NCBI GenBank assembly: GCA_038526245.1
Contig: JBCBGZ010000002.1
Location: 50,984-114,983, forward strand
Origin: UBA5336 sp038526245
Lineage (GTDB): Bacteria > Pseudomonadota > Alphaproteobacteria > Caulobacterales > Hyphomonadaceae
Length of the DNA stretch: 64,000 nt
Reading direction: 5' to 3'
Positions 44,501 through 53,794 of the stretch are shown here, in pieces. The translations under genes were made by a program, and so were the position numbers. Under the pieces are notes generated by a model. It had not been told where the DNA came from, did no database searches, and worked only from the letters and a program-made list of their open reading frames with translations. How positions within the stretch are numbered: the first letter of the stretch is position 1; every line of letters starts with the position of its first letter.

Positions 44501-45280
44501 TTAGCTGGACAGGACGTCCTGGCGCTGGGCGTCCAGTGTGTCCTGATCCGAGGCCCAGATGTTCTCCTCTGCCGTCAGCGGCGAAAAACCATACTGGCGC
44601 AACAGGCGGAACCCGTGGGATGTGGCCGGACGGCCGAACACCAATTTGATGTTCGGATTCTGCAGGAGCGCACGGCGGATTTGCCCCCGCAGCAACATAA
44701 TCGCCGCAGCCTTGGACGCGAGGGTGGAGCCAAAGATCATTGAGACGTAGAGGCCCTCGGCCTCCTCCAGTTTTTCCGAGATATCCGCAACAGGGAGCCC
44801 GCCAATCCCCGTTTTTTCACCCGAGAGGATCGCCTCGGTGAATTTCGCGCCGAGCGGATAGAGAATTGTGAAACCGAGGATTTTCTCTGTCTTGGCGGCC
44901 CGATCGAAGATCACCCGTATAATGCCCGGATTGCGCTTCAGTCGCGCCCGCAAAAGGTCTTCCCCGGGATGGGCATCTCCAATCGCGCCCCGGCCCAGAC
45001 GGACGACCTCTTCCAAATCCTCAAGCGTTGCAGCCCGGTCATCCAGCAGGCTCGGTCCGCTGACCAGTCCACTCGCGGCAGACCGGACACTGTCGCGGGT
45101 CATCACATAGGCAAGACCCGCGGCGGGGAGCGAAGCGAGGCCAAGGCCGAACAGACCAAGAATGGCCGGGTCCAACCATCCACGTTGGGACTCAAGGGCT
45201 GCGATGTCGGCTGACAAGGCCCCGCCGACACTCAATGCGCCCAGGCCGAAGCCCGCCAGCGCGCCGGGTAGTTTTGACAT
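44501..45280 (-). CDS. Membrane-anchored GNAT-like protein
   Basis: A 259-residue protein; GGGGAGGGGG precedes ATG 45280. Two N-terminal hydrophobic segments (LPGALAGFGLGALSVGGALS and AILGLFGLGLASLPAAGLAYV) precede a soluble part whose pattern (LEDLEEVVRLGRGAIGD, RVIFDRAAKTEKILGFTILYPL, GLYVSMIFGS, AIMLLRGQIRRAL, FRLLRQYGFSPL) resembles a GNAT acetyltransferase fold. No strict acetyl-CoA motif was seen. It is third in an operon with KAS III and the enoyl-reductase-like protein. Confidence 0.6.
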   Translation of the reverse strand: MSKLPGALAGFGLGALSVGGALSADIAALESQRGWLDPAILGLFGLGLASLPAAGLAYVMTRDSVRSAASGLVSGPSLLDDRAATLEDLEEVVRLGRGAIGDAHPGEDLLRARLKRNPGIIRVIFDRAAKTEKILGFTILYPLGAKFTEAILSGEKTGIGGLPVADISEKLEEAEGLYVSMIFGSTLASKAAAIMLLRGQIRRALLQNPNIKLVFGRPATSHGFRLLRQYGFSPLTAEENIWASDQDTLDAQRQDVLSS

Positions 45281-45298
45281 CGCCCCCTCCCCGGACGC

Positions 45299-46474
45299 CT
45301 AGGCTTCGACGGTAAACGTCATGCCCGCGCGCTCAACAAGGGCTGGCACCAGAGCGGTCCCGAACGCAGCGCCGGGCGTGAAAACGCCGCCTCCAACGGT
45401 GGCATGGCCATCGGCGAGGAACAGAGCCGACTCGGCGAGAATCTTGGACGTCGACCCATAGCCGGGATCCTTGTCGCCCGTCACGCCCGCCTTCACGTCG
45501 CGACCATCGCCCATGTCGGCGGTGAAGAGTACATCATAATGGCCCGCCTCGCGCTCGGCCTTGCTTGGCCCTTCTCCGGGTTTGGGGCCGCCATCGCTCG
45601 CCATCGGGTCCGGCGCGCTGACAACAGCTTTGGCGGCAGCTTCGCCCGCCTCTCCGGGGCCAGTGGCGATCATTTCGTCATATTGGAAGCCTTCGCCATA
45701 GGGCAGGCCGTTCAGCACGTTTGAGCGGTGCACATTCTTAGTGTTGATCACGGCCATGAAGAAGGGCGCCGCCCACACTCCATCGGGGTCCTGCACGGGC
45801 TTGCTCATCTGGGGTTGGTCAGCGCCAGTAAATCCCGGTGTCAGGCAGAAGGGAGACGTCAGGTGCGCGAGCAAGGCGGGGTTTTTCTGAACCGCAGCCA
45901 TGGTCTCGCGTCCACTGGCAGCGGTGCCGCCGGAGAACGTGCCTTGCATCTTGCGCACCCGCCCACGCACGTGGGGCGCTGGCGCGCCAAACTTGTCCTT
46001 CGCCGCCTCCTGAACAAAGGCCACGCCCAGATCGAAGGGAATGGAATCAAAGCCGCAGGAATGCACGATCCGTGCGCCGGTTTCCTTAGCGCGGGCGTCA
46101 TACTTTTCGATCATGTCGCGCATGAAAAGCGGCTCGCCGGACAGGTCGACATAGTCAGTCCCTGCCTCCACGCAGGCGGCCACGAGGGGTTCGCCATAAA
46201 GCGTGTAGGGTCCGACTGTTGTGCAAATGACCTTGGCGCGTTCGGCCATCGCCTTCAGGCTCGAAGGGTCGTCGGCGTTCGCGACGACCATGGGCGTATC
46301 GCCCGGCAGGCCCATTTCGTCGCGCACGTCTGCAAGCTTCTCGGCGCTGCGGCCGGCCATTGCCCATTTGCCAGCGCGTTGGAGATGGGTTCCTACCATA
46401 TACTCGGCCACAAGCCGACCGGTAAATCCGGTCGCGCCATAGATGATCATGTCAAATTCGCGGGCCTCGGCCAT
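45299..46474 (-). CDS. Saccharopine-dehydrogenase-like/trans-acting enoyl reductase family
   Basis: A 391-residue oxidoreductase with AGGAGGA before ATG 46474. The N-terminal Rossmann fold reads IIYGATGFTGRLVAEYM, then VICTTVGPYTLYGEPLVAACVEAGTDYVDLSGE, diagnostic of this family. Members include the trans-acting enoyl reductases that work with polyketide or lipid synthases, and lysine-pathway relatives. Its place directly after a KAS III gene supports lipid or polyketide synthesis; the substrate is unknown. Confidence 0.85.
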   Translation of the reverse strand: MAEAREFDMIIYGATGFTGRLVAEYMVGTHLQRAGKWAMAGRSAEKLADVRDEMGLPGDTPMVVANADDPSSLKAMAERAKVICTTVGPYTLYGEPLVAACVEAGTDYVDLSGEPLFMRDMIEKYDARAKETGARIVHSCGFDSIPFDLGVAFVQEAAKDKFGAPAPHVRGRVRKMQGTFSGGTAASGRETMAAVQKNPALLAHLTSPFCLTPGFTGADQPQMSKPVQDPDGVWAAPFFMAVINTKNVHRSNVLNGLPYGEGFQYDEMIATGPGEAGEAAAKAVVSAPDPMASDGGPKPGEGPSKAEREAGHYDVLFTADMGDGRDVKAGVTGDKDPGYGSTSKILAESALFLADGHATVGGGVFTPGAAFGTALVPALVERAGMTFTVEA

Positions 46475-46501
46475 GGGTGTTCCTCCTAGTTATGTTCTGT
46501 C

Positions 46502-47623
46502 TCAGGCGACCCGTTCGACGAATACGGTGCCAGCAGAGTAGCCCGCTCCGAAGCTGCAAATCACGCCCTTCTCGCCGGGCTTGAAGTCGCCAGAATTCTT
46601 GTGAAACGCGATGATCGAGCCTGCCGAGCTTGTATTGGCATAGGTGTCCAGAACGGTGGGGCTTTCGTCCTCGCTGGCCTCATGGCCGAGCACCTTGGCC
46701 GCGATCAGGCGGTTCATGTTGGCATTGGCCTGGTGCAGCCAGAGGCGGCGCAGGTCCGTGCCCGCAAGACCAAGCTTTTCGAGATCCTCGCCAATCATGG
46801 CTGAGACCATGGGCACCACTTCCTTGAACACCTTGCGGCCTTCCTGAACGAACAGCTTGTCGGGCTGGCCAACGCCTTCGGGCGCAGTGCGGTTCAGAAA
46901 GCCGAAATTGTTGCGGATATTATTGGAAAACTCAGTCTTGAGATGGGTATGCAAGATTTTCCAATGGTCTGCAGGGGCCATATCTTCGGCTTCGACCAGC
47001 ACGGCGGTTGCCACATCGCCGAAAATGAAATGGCTGTCGCGATCGCAGAAGTTCAGATGGCCTGAACAGATTTCCGGGTTCACCATCAACACGGACTTCG
47101 CGCTGCCGGACCGCACAAAATCGGCTGCAGTCTGGATGCCGAATGTGGCCGATGAGCACGCCACGTTCATGTCAAAGGCAAAACCGTCAATGCCGAGGGC
47201 CTGTTGCACCTCGATGGCCATGGCCGGATAGGCGCGCTGCATGTTCGACGCGGCGCACAGGACGGCGTCGACATCCTTGGGATCGCGGCCTGCAGTCTCC
47301 AGCGCCATACGGGCAGCCTTCACAGCCATTTCCGCCAGGACCGAGATCTCTTCGTTGGGCCGCTCTGGAATGCGCGGTGCCATGATGTCGGGATCGACCA
47401 CCCCCGCCTTGTCCACCACGTAGCGTGATTTGATGCCCGATGCCTTTTCGATGAATTCCACGGAGCTATGGGGCTTGGGCTCAACGGCGCCGGCCTCTAT
47501 CTCGGCCGCATGTTCGGCGTTCCACTTGTCGGCCCAGGCATTGAAGCTGGCGACAAGCTCTTCATTCGATACGGATTGGGACGGGGTCCAAAGACCCGTG
47601 GCGGAAATGACTGGGGTGGGCAT
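46502..47623 (-). CDS. 3-oxoacyl-ACP synthase III (FabH-like paralogue)
   Basis: A 373-residue thiolase-fold protein. The catalytic Cys is in NVACSSATFGI, His in WLHQANANMN and Asn in ANTSSAGSI, in the expected order, with the end GAGYSAGTVFVERV. It is longer than housekeeping FabH (about 320) owing to an N-terminal insert (KWNAEHAAEIEAGA), typical of a paralogue group that starts chains from acyl-CoA. First gene of a three-gene operon with the enoyl-reductase-like protein. Confidence 0.88.
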   Translation of the reverse strand: MPTPVISATGLWTPSQSVSNEELVASFNAWADKWNAEHAAEIEAGAVEPKPHSSVEFIEKASGIKSRYVVDKAGVVDPDIMAPRIPERPNEEISVLAEMAVKAARMALETAGRDPKDVDAVLCAASNMQRAYPAMAIEVQQALGIDGFAFDMNVACSSATFGIQTAADFVRSGSAKSVLMVNPEICSGHLNFCDRDSHFIFGDVATAVLVEAEDMAPADHWKILHTHLKTEFSNNIRNNFGFLNRTAPEGVGQPDKLFVQEGRKVFKEVVPMVSAMIGEDLEKLGLAGTDLRRLWLHQANANMNRLIAAKVLGHEASEDESPTVLDTYANTSSAGSIIAFHKNSGDFKPGEKGVICSFGAGYSAGTVFVERVA

Positions 47624-47713
47624 TTTTTGGCTCTTTAGCGATCGGCGCTCTGCGCCAACATTGTCTATCTTGATTAGCCCGCGCTGCTCGAAGCGTCGAG
47701 CCTGCTTGCCGAT

Positions 47714-48055
47714 TCAGTATTCCGTATCGGGATTCAAAGGTGTCAGATCAACTTCAATAGGCTCTGGAGCCGCAGTGTCAGGCCCGAAGTCGCCATAGCG
47801 TTCGCACGCATTTTCATCGCCGCCTTGTCCAAGACATACACTTTCGCGGTGCTCGGCTTTGCGGGTGGCCACTTCACGCGCAATGGCAGCCTGGTGTTCA
47901 TCCCAGCGATAGTCCGCGAGCTGGCGCTCAACACATCTGTCTCGTTCCGGGCCCTCTTCCCATCGACATTTCTGGAAGGCGCGCTCTGAACTCGTCGTGC
48001 TCGCACACCCCGCTAGGAAAAGGCTCAAAACACCTAGTGTGATCGTTGTCTTCAA
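47714..48055 (-). CDS. Small lipoprotein
   Basis: A 113-residue protein. TTG at 48055 is preferred: GGAGG lies 7 bases upstream and the start overlaps the tag stop as TTGA. The signal ends in lipobox LAGC (residue 16 or so). The mature part has several Cys (KCRWEEG, DRCVERQ, VCLGQGG, NACERYG) and a helical, charged core. No family recognised. It is the last gene of the bioY-ygfZ-tag operon, probably an envelope protein unrelated in function. Confidence 0.7.
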   Translation of the reverse strand: MKTTITLGVLSLFLAGCASTTSSERAFQKCRWEEGPERDRCVERQLADYRWDEHQAAIAREVATRKAEHRESVCLGQGGDENACERYGDFGPDTAAPEPIEVDLTPLNPDTEY

Positions 48056-48630
48056 AGCTGAACCTCCGCGTGGCGCGGACAATCCACCTGATGGTCATTC
48101 ACCAGCCCGACTGCCTGCATCCATGCATAGACTATGGTGGGGCCGACGAATTTGAAACCGCGCTTCTTGAGATCCTTCGACCACTCGGTTGAGAGTTCAG
48201 TAAACGCTGGCGCATCCGTCCAGTGGGTCCACTGGTTTACGATCGGCGCCCCGCCAACCCAACTCCAGCAATAGTCTGCGAAATCCTCACCCGCTTCGGC
48301 CATGGCGAGGTAAGCCCTGGCATTTCCGATGGTCGCCTGGATCTTTTTCGGACTGCGAATGATGCCGGGGTTTTGGAGGGCGCGGTCGATGCGCGCCTGG
48401 TCCCACTGGGCAATCTGCTCAGGATCAAATCCATCAAACTCTGCGCGGATACTGTCACGCTTTCGAAGAATGGTGATCCAGGAAAGCCCGGCCTGCATGC
48501 CGTCGAGCATCAGCTTTTCCCACAGGGCGCGTCCATCTCGCTCCGGCACACCCCATTCGGTGTCGTGATAGTCGCGATAAAGTGGGTCATCGGCTGGCGC
48601 CCACCCGCAGGGAAGCTGTGCGTCAGTCAT
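48052..48630 (-). CDS. tag: DNA-3-methyladenine glycosylase I
   Basis: A 192-residue protein from ATG 48630. The zinc ligands C8, H22, H180 and C184 are present (PCGW, DYHDTEWG, DHQVDCPRH), as is the active-site Glu in EWG. The core GLSWITILRKRD and NWVG-like region (SWVGGAPIVNQW) are typical Tag. It removes 3-methyladenine from alkylated DNA. The start lies 8 bases inside the ygfZ end, so the genes are coupled. Confidence 0.92.
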   Translation of the reverse strand: MTDAQLPCGWAPADDPLYRDYHDTEWGVPERDGRALWEKLMLDGMQAGLSWITILRKRDSIRAEFDGFDPEQIAQWDQARIDRALQNPGIIRSPKKIQATIGNARAYLAMAEAGEDFADYCWSWVGGAPIVNQWTHWTDAPAFTELSTEWSKDLKKRGFKFVGPTIVYAWMQAVGLVNDHQVDCPRHAEVQL

Positions 48631-49483
48631 CGGCCTTCGCGCTTTCCAACTCGTCCACCGCCCAGTCGGGCCCAATCATGCCGAACCGCGTGTCCAGCTT
48701 TGCCAAACGGTCGAGCCGCAGAATGGCGAGGGCTTGGGTTTCACTAGCACTAGTGACCTGGCCAAGCGCCGCGCCGCCGGGGGACTCCAGTGCGAAGCCC
48801 GGCACAAGTCCCGGCTTGTCCAACAGCACTGTGCGCTTGCGCACGCCGCCCTTGCGATACATCCGGCTAACCACTTCCTGGCCCACGAAGCAGCCTTTCT
48901 TGTAGTCCAGCCCTCCGAGCCGATCCATGTTCACGTCGGCTGGAAAAACGCTGGTGGCCCCGAAGTCTTCGCCAAATTCCGGCACGCAAGCGGAAATCCG
49001 GTCTTCATGGAATTCGCCGATAGGAACGGACCATTCGGCCTCATGGCCATGGAACTGGCGCCATTCCGTTTCGGTGGCGATGGCCCGCAGGCGCCCGCCA
49101 GGATAACGCGGATCGATATAGACCAGTTGAGCACCGGAGACCGGGCGCACACCATGCTCGGCCGGGTCGACTCCGGCCACGACGAGGACGTTTTCCAACG
49201 GAGCAATGTGCACACTCGCACGCAGGCGGAAGAGCTTCATCCGCTTTGTGAAATCCGCGATGGCGTCCTTGTGCATGTCCAGCAGGACGCCGTCTTCGGT
49301 CCGCACGGCCAGGAAATCAGCGATGATCTTCCCCTGGGGCGTCAGCAGCGCGCCATAGCGTGCCTCGCCCGAAGGCCAGTCGACCGTGTTACACGTGACA
49401 AGCCGCTCCAGGAGTTCAAGCGTATCTGGGCCCTGTAAAGCCAGGACGCCGCGATGGGCCAAATAGGCAAAACGTGATTGCAT
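48623..49483 (-). CDS. ygfZ: YgfZ/GcvT-like folate-binding Fe-S cluster assembly protein
   Basis: A 286-residue protein. The family signature K-G-C-F-x-G-Q-E is seen in DYKKGCFVGQEVVSRMY. The N-terminal GcvT-like fold (VLALQGPDTLELLERLVTCNT) and C-terminal region match YgfZ, which binds folate and supports Fe-S cluster enzymes. It precedes tag with an 8-base overlap and follows bioY. Confidence 0.9.
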   Translation of the reverse strand: MQSRFAYLAHRGVLALQGPDTLELLERLVTCNTVDWPSGEARYGALLTPQGKIIADFLAVRTEDGVLLDMHKDAIADFTKRMKLFRLRASVHIAPLENVLVVAGVDPAEHGVRPVSGAQLVYIDPRYPGGRLRAIATETEWRQFHGHEAEWSVPIGEFHEDRISACVPEFGEDFGATSVFPADVNMDRLGGLDYKKGCFVGQEVVSRMYRKGGVRKRTVLLDKPGLVPGFALESPGGAALGQVTSASETQALAILRLDRLAKLDTRFGMIGPDWAVDELESAKADD

Positions 49484-49525
49484 ACTGACCGAGATACGTC
49501 TCGCCGGGCGCGGTGTCGAGCGCGA

Positions 49526-50059
49526 TTAAAACCGCCAGCGAACCGGGAGCAGCGCGACAAATGCCGCAGCGAGTCCTGATTTCAGGACGGCACCGAGCAT
49601 GAAAGGCAACACTCCAGCAGTGAAGGCAACGTCAGCGCCTATGAGGGCGCTGAGCCAGGCCCAGCCCATCAACAGGATGAGCCCGTGCAGCCCCAGCATC
49701 GCAACAAACACGGCGCCGTGCCGGAGGAGACTGCCCGCGCGTGGGACCATCCCCACCAAATAGGCTGCAATGGGGAAGCTGATGAGATATCCGGCCGTCG
49801 GGCCAACAAACGCGCCCGGCCCGCCATTGGCACCGGCCAGAACCGGCGCGCCAGCAGCCGCCATTGCCAACCAGCTCAGCACCGTAAGCGCGCCGGCGCG
49901 AGGCCCCATGACCACACCGACCAGAAGCACCGCCAGCGTCTGCATGGTCACGGGCACGGGATAAAGCGGCACAGAGACATAGGAAGAGGCGGTCAGAACA
50001 CAGACACCGATGGCGCCCGCCAGTCCCATCTGAATGTCGCGTTTAGCAATGGCTGTCAC
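49526..50059 (-). CDS. bioY: BioY biotin transporter S component
   Basis: A 177-residue membrane protein with about six helices. GTG 50059 follows AGGAGA at 6 bases. PVPVTMQTLAVLLVGVVMGPRAG and GPTAGYLISFPIAAYLVG are BioY hallmarks. It takes up biotin, alone or with EcfAT partners. A TTGACG box lies upstream. No BioR site (TTATNNATAA) was found nearby. First gene of its operon, divergent from the dihydroorotase-like gene. Confidence 0.9.
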   Translation of the reverse strand: MTAIAKRDIQMGLAGAIGVCVLTASSYVSVPLYPVPVTMQTLAVLLVGVVMGPRAGALTVLSWLAMAAAGAPVLAGANGGPGAFVGPTAGYLISFPIAAYLVGMVPRAGSLLRHGAVFVAMLGLHGLILLMGWAWLSALIGADVAFTAGVLPFMLGAVLKSGLAAAFVALLPVRWRF

Positions 50060-50171
50060 TCTACGTCTCCTGTAATAAACACTGCAGCCTTAGGGGGATC
50101 GCAATCCCAACGTCAAGGCACTGTCTGCGTGGTGAGATGACAGCCCCGCTCCAGCGTTGCATAAGTGTCCC

Positions 50172-51509
50172 ATGACTCAGACTTACGACATGATCCTGCG
50201 CGGTGGCACACTCGTGACGCCGGGTGGAGAGGGCCCTTGCGACATCGGCGTTCGGGGCGAAACCATCGCTTTCCTCGGCGATCTTGGCGGCGCGGATGCC
50301 GGCGACATCATCGACTGTTCCGGACTACACGTCCTGCCGGGCGTCATCGACAGTCAGGTCCACTTCCGCGAGCCAGGACTGGAATGGAAGGAAGACCTGG
50401 AAAGCGGAGCGCGCTCGGCTGCACTCGGCGGGGTCACGGCAGTGTTTGAAATGCCAAACACCGAGCCGACCACGACAACGCCCGACATGCTGCTGGACAA
50501 GCTGGCTCGGGCCCGGAACCGCATGGATGTCGACCATGCCTTCTATGCCGGGGCGACAAACGAAAACGCAGGTGTGCTCGCCGAAATGGAACGGATGGAC
50601 GGGTGCTGCGGCGTGAAAGTGTTCATGGGCGCGTCTACGGGGTCTCTTCTCGTCGAGAGCGATGAGGGCGTCGAACGTGTGCTGCGCGCAATCCAGCGCC
50701 GCGCCGCGTTTCACTCCGAAGACGAGTACCGTCTGGCAGAGCGCCGTGACCTAGCCGTTCAGGGAGACTGGCAGAGCCATATCGTAGTGCGGGATGTGGA
50801 AGCCGCCGTCAGCTCGACCCGCCGCCTGCTTCGCCTGGCGCGCAAGACCGGGAAACGCATCCACGTGCTGCACATCTCCACGGCTGAGGAGATGGAGCTG
50901 CTGCGCGATGCGAAGGATATTGCGAGCGTGGAAGTGTTGCCAAACCATCTCACCCTCGCAGCGCCTGAGTGCTACGACCGCCTTGGCGCCTACGCCCAGC
51001 AAAACCCGCCTGTGAGGGAAGCCCGCCACCGGGATGCACTCTGGCGCGCCCTCAATGCGGGCATTGTTGATGTGCTCGCGACCGACCATGCGCCACACAC
51101 AAAAGAGGAAAAGGACCGGCCCTATCCGGCGTCTCCCTCTGGTATGCCAGGCGTGCAAACCCTCGTGCCCGTGATGCTCACCCATGTGAATGCCGGAAAG
51201 CTTTCACTGCGGCGGTTTGTGGAACTGACATCAGCTGGGCCACAGAGGGTCTTCGGAATCGCAGGCAAGGGCCGCATCGCAGAAGGGTATGACGCCGATT
51301 TCACTTTGGTGGATATGGGGCGCCGTGAGACCATCACGCATGGATGGTCAAAATCGAAATGTGGATGGACACAATATGATGGCTTCGAAGCCTATGGTTG
51401 GCCGGTGGGCACGATTGTGCGCGGTCAGACCATTATGCGGGACGGCGACCTTCTGAAGACGGGCACTGGTGCGCCGGTGCGGTTCCATGAAACGCTCGGC
51501 GCCGCCTGA
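50172..51509 (+). CDS. pyrC: Dihydroorotase-like amidohydrolase
   Basis: A 445-residue protein from ATG 50172. Amidohydrolase motifs: the first metal site reads DSQVHFREPG, so the first His of the usual H-x-H is Gln. The carbamylated Lys (VKVFMGASTG), His in FHSEDE, His in VLHISTA and Asp in ATDHAPHT are present. The C-terminus is typical class I dihydroorotase. This Gln-containing subclass is known among proteobacteria and may be active with altered metal binding, or be a structural partner of aspartate carbamoyltransferase. Stands alone, divergent from bioY. Confidence 0.85.
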   Translation: MTQTYDMILRGGTLVTPGGEGPCDIGVRGETIAFLGDLGGADAGDIIDCSGLHVLPGVIDSQVHFREPGLEWKEDLESGARSAALGGVTAVFEMPNTEPTTTTPDMLLDKLARARNRMDVDHAFYAGATNENAGVLAEMERMDGCCGVKVFMGASTGSLLVESDEGVERVLRAIQRRAAFHSEDEYRLAERRDLAVQGDWQSHIVVRDVEAAVSSTRRLLRLARKTGKRIHVLHISTAEEMELLRDAKDIASVEVLPNHLTLAAPECYDRLGAYAQQNPPVREARHRDALWRALNAGIVDVLATDHAPHTKEEKDRPYPASPSGMPGVQTLVPVMLTHVNAGKLSLRRFVELTSAGPQRVFGIAGKGRIAEGYDADFTLVDMGRRETITHGWSKSKCGWTQYDGFEAYGWPVGTIVRGQTIMRDGDLLKTGTGAPVRFHETLGAA

Positions 51510-51595
51510 TCACAAATTTCTTATTGCGCATGATGGTTGAAATCCCGTCGCAGTAGTGAACAATGGCTTACGGTGAGCATTCCAAGAGGCGAGAC

Positions 51596-53299
51596 ATGAC
51601 TGAAAAACGGGCGGAAATCTGGGTGGCACTCGCTGCAGCAGCTGGTCTTGCACTGGCAGGATGCAGCGGCGGAGGCGGCGGTGGTGGCGGAAGCCAGGTC
51701 GTATCTCCGCCCCCTCCACCTCCGCCGCCTCCTCCTCCGCCCCCACCTCCTGGCCCGACATTCACTGCAGGTCAGTTCGAGCCTTTCGAGACCTTTGAAA
51801 ACCTTTGTGAAGCGCCCCGAACTGGCGTCGACATCGAAGGGAATGCGTTTCCCGATCAACCGGGAAGTCTGCTGGAAGAGCTTTTCTGGCTGCGCTCTTG
51901 GACCAATGACACTTATCTATTCCGGGATGAGGTCACAGACCGCGATCCTAATGATTTCAACAACCGGTTGGACTATTTCGCGCAGCTGAGGACGTTTGCG
52001 ACCACGCCATCGGGCGAAGAAAAAGACGACTTCCACTTCAGTCAGCCCACGGATGAATTCCTGGAAGCGCGCAACTCAGCGCCCACGTCGGGGTTCGGTG
52101 TCCGTCTGGCCTTCCTGCAGGCGGCTCCCCCACGCGATGTGCGCGTGGTGTTCACGGAGCCGAATTCGCCTGCATCAGAAGTGGTGAACGGTCGCGCGAA
52201 CTTCGAACGTGGCCAGCGCATTTTCTCCATCAATGGGATAGACCTGATCAATGGCAGCGACGTTGACGGCCTGAATGCAGGCTTGGCGCCGCCCAATGCT
52301 GGAACAACGACAACGTTCGAACTCGGCAACCCTGACGGAACCGGCATCCGGTCCGTGTCGGTCACATCCGAGAACCTTTCATCACAGCCCGTAAATCGAA
52401 CGAGTATTATTTCGACCCCGACAGGGGATGTGGGTTACGTTCTGTTCAATACGTTCAGCCCGTTCTCAAGCGAGGCTCAAATCGCTCAGGCAATCGAGAG
52501 CCTTGAGGGATCGGGCGTGAGCGATCTCGTTTTGGACCTGCGCTACAATGGCGGCGGACTCCTCGCAGTCGCCGCGCAGCTCGGCTATATGGTCGCTGGA
52601 GATACAGCGACCCAGGGCCGCGTGTTTGAACAACTGCGTTACAACACGTGCGACAACCCCAATTGCCGCGATCCCATTTTCAACAATCTCAACACGCCGA
52701 TCCCGTTCATCGATACGGGACAAGGCTTCAGCCTCACCGCAGGCACGCCGTTGCCGTCGCTTGATCTCGACCGGGTGTTCATTCTTTCAACTGAAGGGAC
52801 ATGCAGCGCAAGCGAAGCGGTGATCAACGGTCTCCGCGGCATCAATATCGAGGTGATCCTCGTTGGCGACACGACATGCGGCAAGCCCTTCGGCTTCTTC
52901 CCGACCGACAATTGCGGTGAAACGTATTTCACGATCCAGTTCCAGGGAACGAACGATCAGGGCTTCGGCGATTATACCGATGGATTCCTGCCGGCGAATT
53001 CAACGGACCCTCTGGCCCAGTTTGCGGAGTCCCTGCCCGGCTGCCAGGTCACTGACGACCTGACCGGCGTGCTTGGCGACGAGAATGAGCCCTTGCTGGC
53101 CGCTGCTCTTCAGTTCCGTGAAGATGGGACTTGCCCCGCGCCGCCCGCCGCTTCCTTTGCGAGCGTGACCGAGCGGTCGGTGACCGTTGGCGCAGTGCGC
53201 CCGGATCCGGCTATGGTGCTCTCGCCCCCTGCCCGCAGCATCATGGAGACCAATCGCGATATGCGCATGACTCCTCCGTCTGGGGAGAGGGAGCAATGA
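51596..53299 (+). CDS. S41 family peptidase (CtpA-like) lipoprotein
   Basis: A 567-residue protein; AAGAGGCGAG precedes ATG 51596. The signal ends in LAGC, then a Gly-rich stretch and a run of about 15 Pro acts as a cell-envelope spacer. A PDZ-like region follows (RIFSINGIDLINGSDVDGL), then the S41 core: VLDLRYNGGGLL, catalytic Ser in TCSASEAVING and Lys in TTCGKPFGFF. C-terminal processing proteases of this family cut envelope proteins. The next gene overlaps by ATGA, suggesting a co-translated partner. Confidence 0.88.
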   Translation: MTEKRAEIWVALAAAAGLALAGCSGGGGGGGGSQVVSPPPPPPPPPPPPPPPGPTFTAGQFEPFETFENLCEAPRTGVDIEGNAFPDQPGSLLEELFWLRSWTNDTYLFRDEVTDRDPNDFNNRLDYFAQLRTFATTPSGEEKDDFHFSQPTDEFLEARNSAPTSGFGVRLAFLQAAPPRDVRVVFTEPNSPASEVVNGRANFERGQRIFSINGIDLINGSDVDGLNAGLAPPNAGTTTTFELGNPDGTGIRSVSVTSENLSSQPVNRTSIISTPTGDVGYVLFNTFSPFSSEAQIAQAIESLEGSGVSDLVLDLRYNGGGLLAVAAQLGYMVAGDTATQGRVFEQLRYNTCDNPNCRDPIFNNLNTPIPFIDTGQGFSLTAGTPLPSLDLDRVFILSTEGTCSASEAVINGLRGINIEVILVGDTTCGKPFGFFPTDNCGETYFTIQFQGTNDQGFGDYTDGFLPANSTDPLAQFAESLPGCQVTDDLTGVLGDENEPLLAAALQFREDGTCPAPPAASFASVTERSVTVGAVRPDPAMVLSPPARSIMETNRDMRMTPPSGEREQ

Positions 53300-53652
53300 G
53301 GGGCCGCCTCGCAGCCGCGCTTTTCGGGAGCTTCACCATGGCATCGGGGTGTCAACTTCTCTCATCCGAGCCCGTACCCGCCGTCCTGGCGGATGATGAC
53401 GCTGAAACCATGGCGACGCTTAAATCTGCCCTGGCCGAAGCTGTCGGCCGGGCCAACGTCGAACTCGGCCCGGGAGACCTGACCACAACGTCAGTGGTCA
53501 GCGTACTACCACCGCCCCTGAGTGCCCTCGAAACGGCCAGCGTGGCGATGCCGACCCAGTTCACGCTAATGATGCGCGGTGACACGTGCATGGCAGTGCA
53601 TAGTGAGACAGGCGAAGAGTTCGCCATGGATGTTGCTTGCAAGCCTGCCTGA
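53296..53652 (+). CDS. Small exported protein coupled to the S41 peptidase
   Basis: A 118-residue protein beginning at the ATGA overlap. The N-terminus is a signal with lipobox-like MASGC (LFGSFTMASGCQLL). The rest is of mixed composition with two Cys (GDTCMAVH, DVACKPA) that could form a disulfide. No family recognised. Direct coupling suggests a substrate, inhibitor or adaptor of the protease. Confidence 0.65.
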   Translation: MRGRLAAALFGSFTMASGCQLLSSEPVPAVLADDDAETMATLKSALAEAVGRANVELGPGDLTTTSVVSVLPPPLSALETASVAMPTQFTLMMRGDTCMAVHSETGEEFAMDVACKPA

Positions 53653-53717
53653 GGCCCCGAGGTCCAGCATGTTCCGGCAAGTCGCGAGCCAATCTTGCTT
53701 GATTCCGCGTCTGCGGA

Positions 53718-53735
53718 GGGTACTACCCCTATAGA
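53718..53735 (+). promoter_or_regulatory. GGGTACTACCC palindrome abutting a TATAGA box
   Basis: The 11-bp palindrome GGGTACTACCC (53718-53728) is directly followed by CTATAGA (-10-like, 53730-53735). No -35 box is present, which is the arrangement of an activator-dependent promoter. It lies 60 bases before the ligase gene start. Confidence 0.5.
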
Positions 53736-53794
53736 GAACAACGCCGCCGCCCCTGAAAAACGGGGGTGGAAGAGCGCTGTGTGGAGGCAAGATA

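Noticed and set aside
49900..50160. BioR-controlled site upstream of bioY
   Set aside because: No TTATNNATAA match; only a weak TTGACG box is visible.
51660..51760. Gly-run and Pro-run region as a simple-sequence repeat
   Set aside because: It encodes the normal lipoprotein linker of the S41 peptidase.
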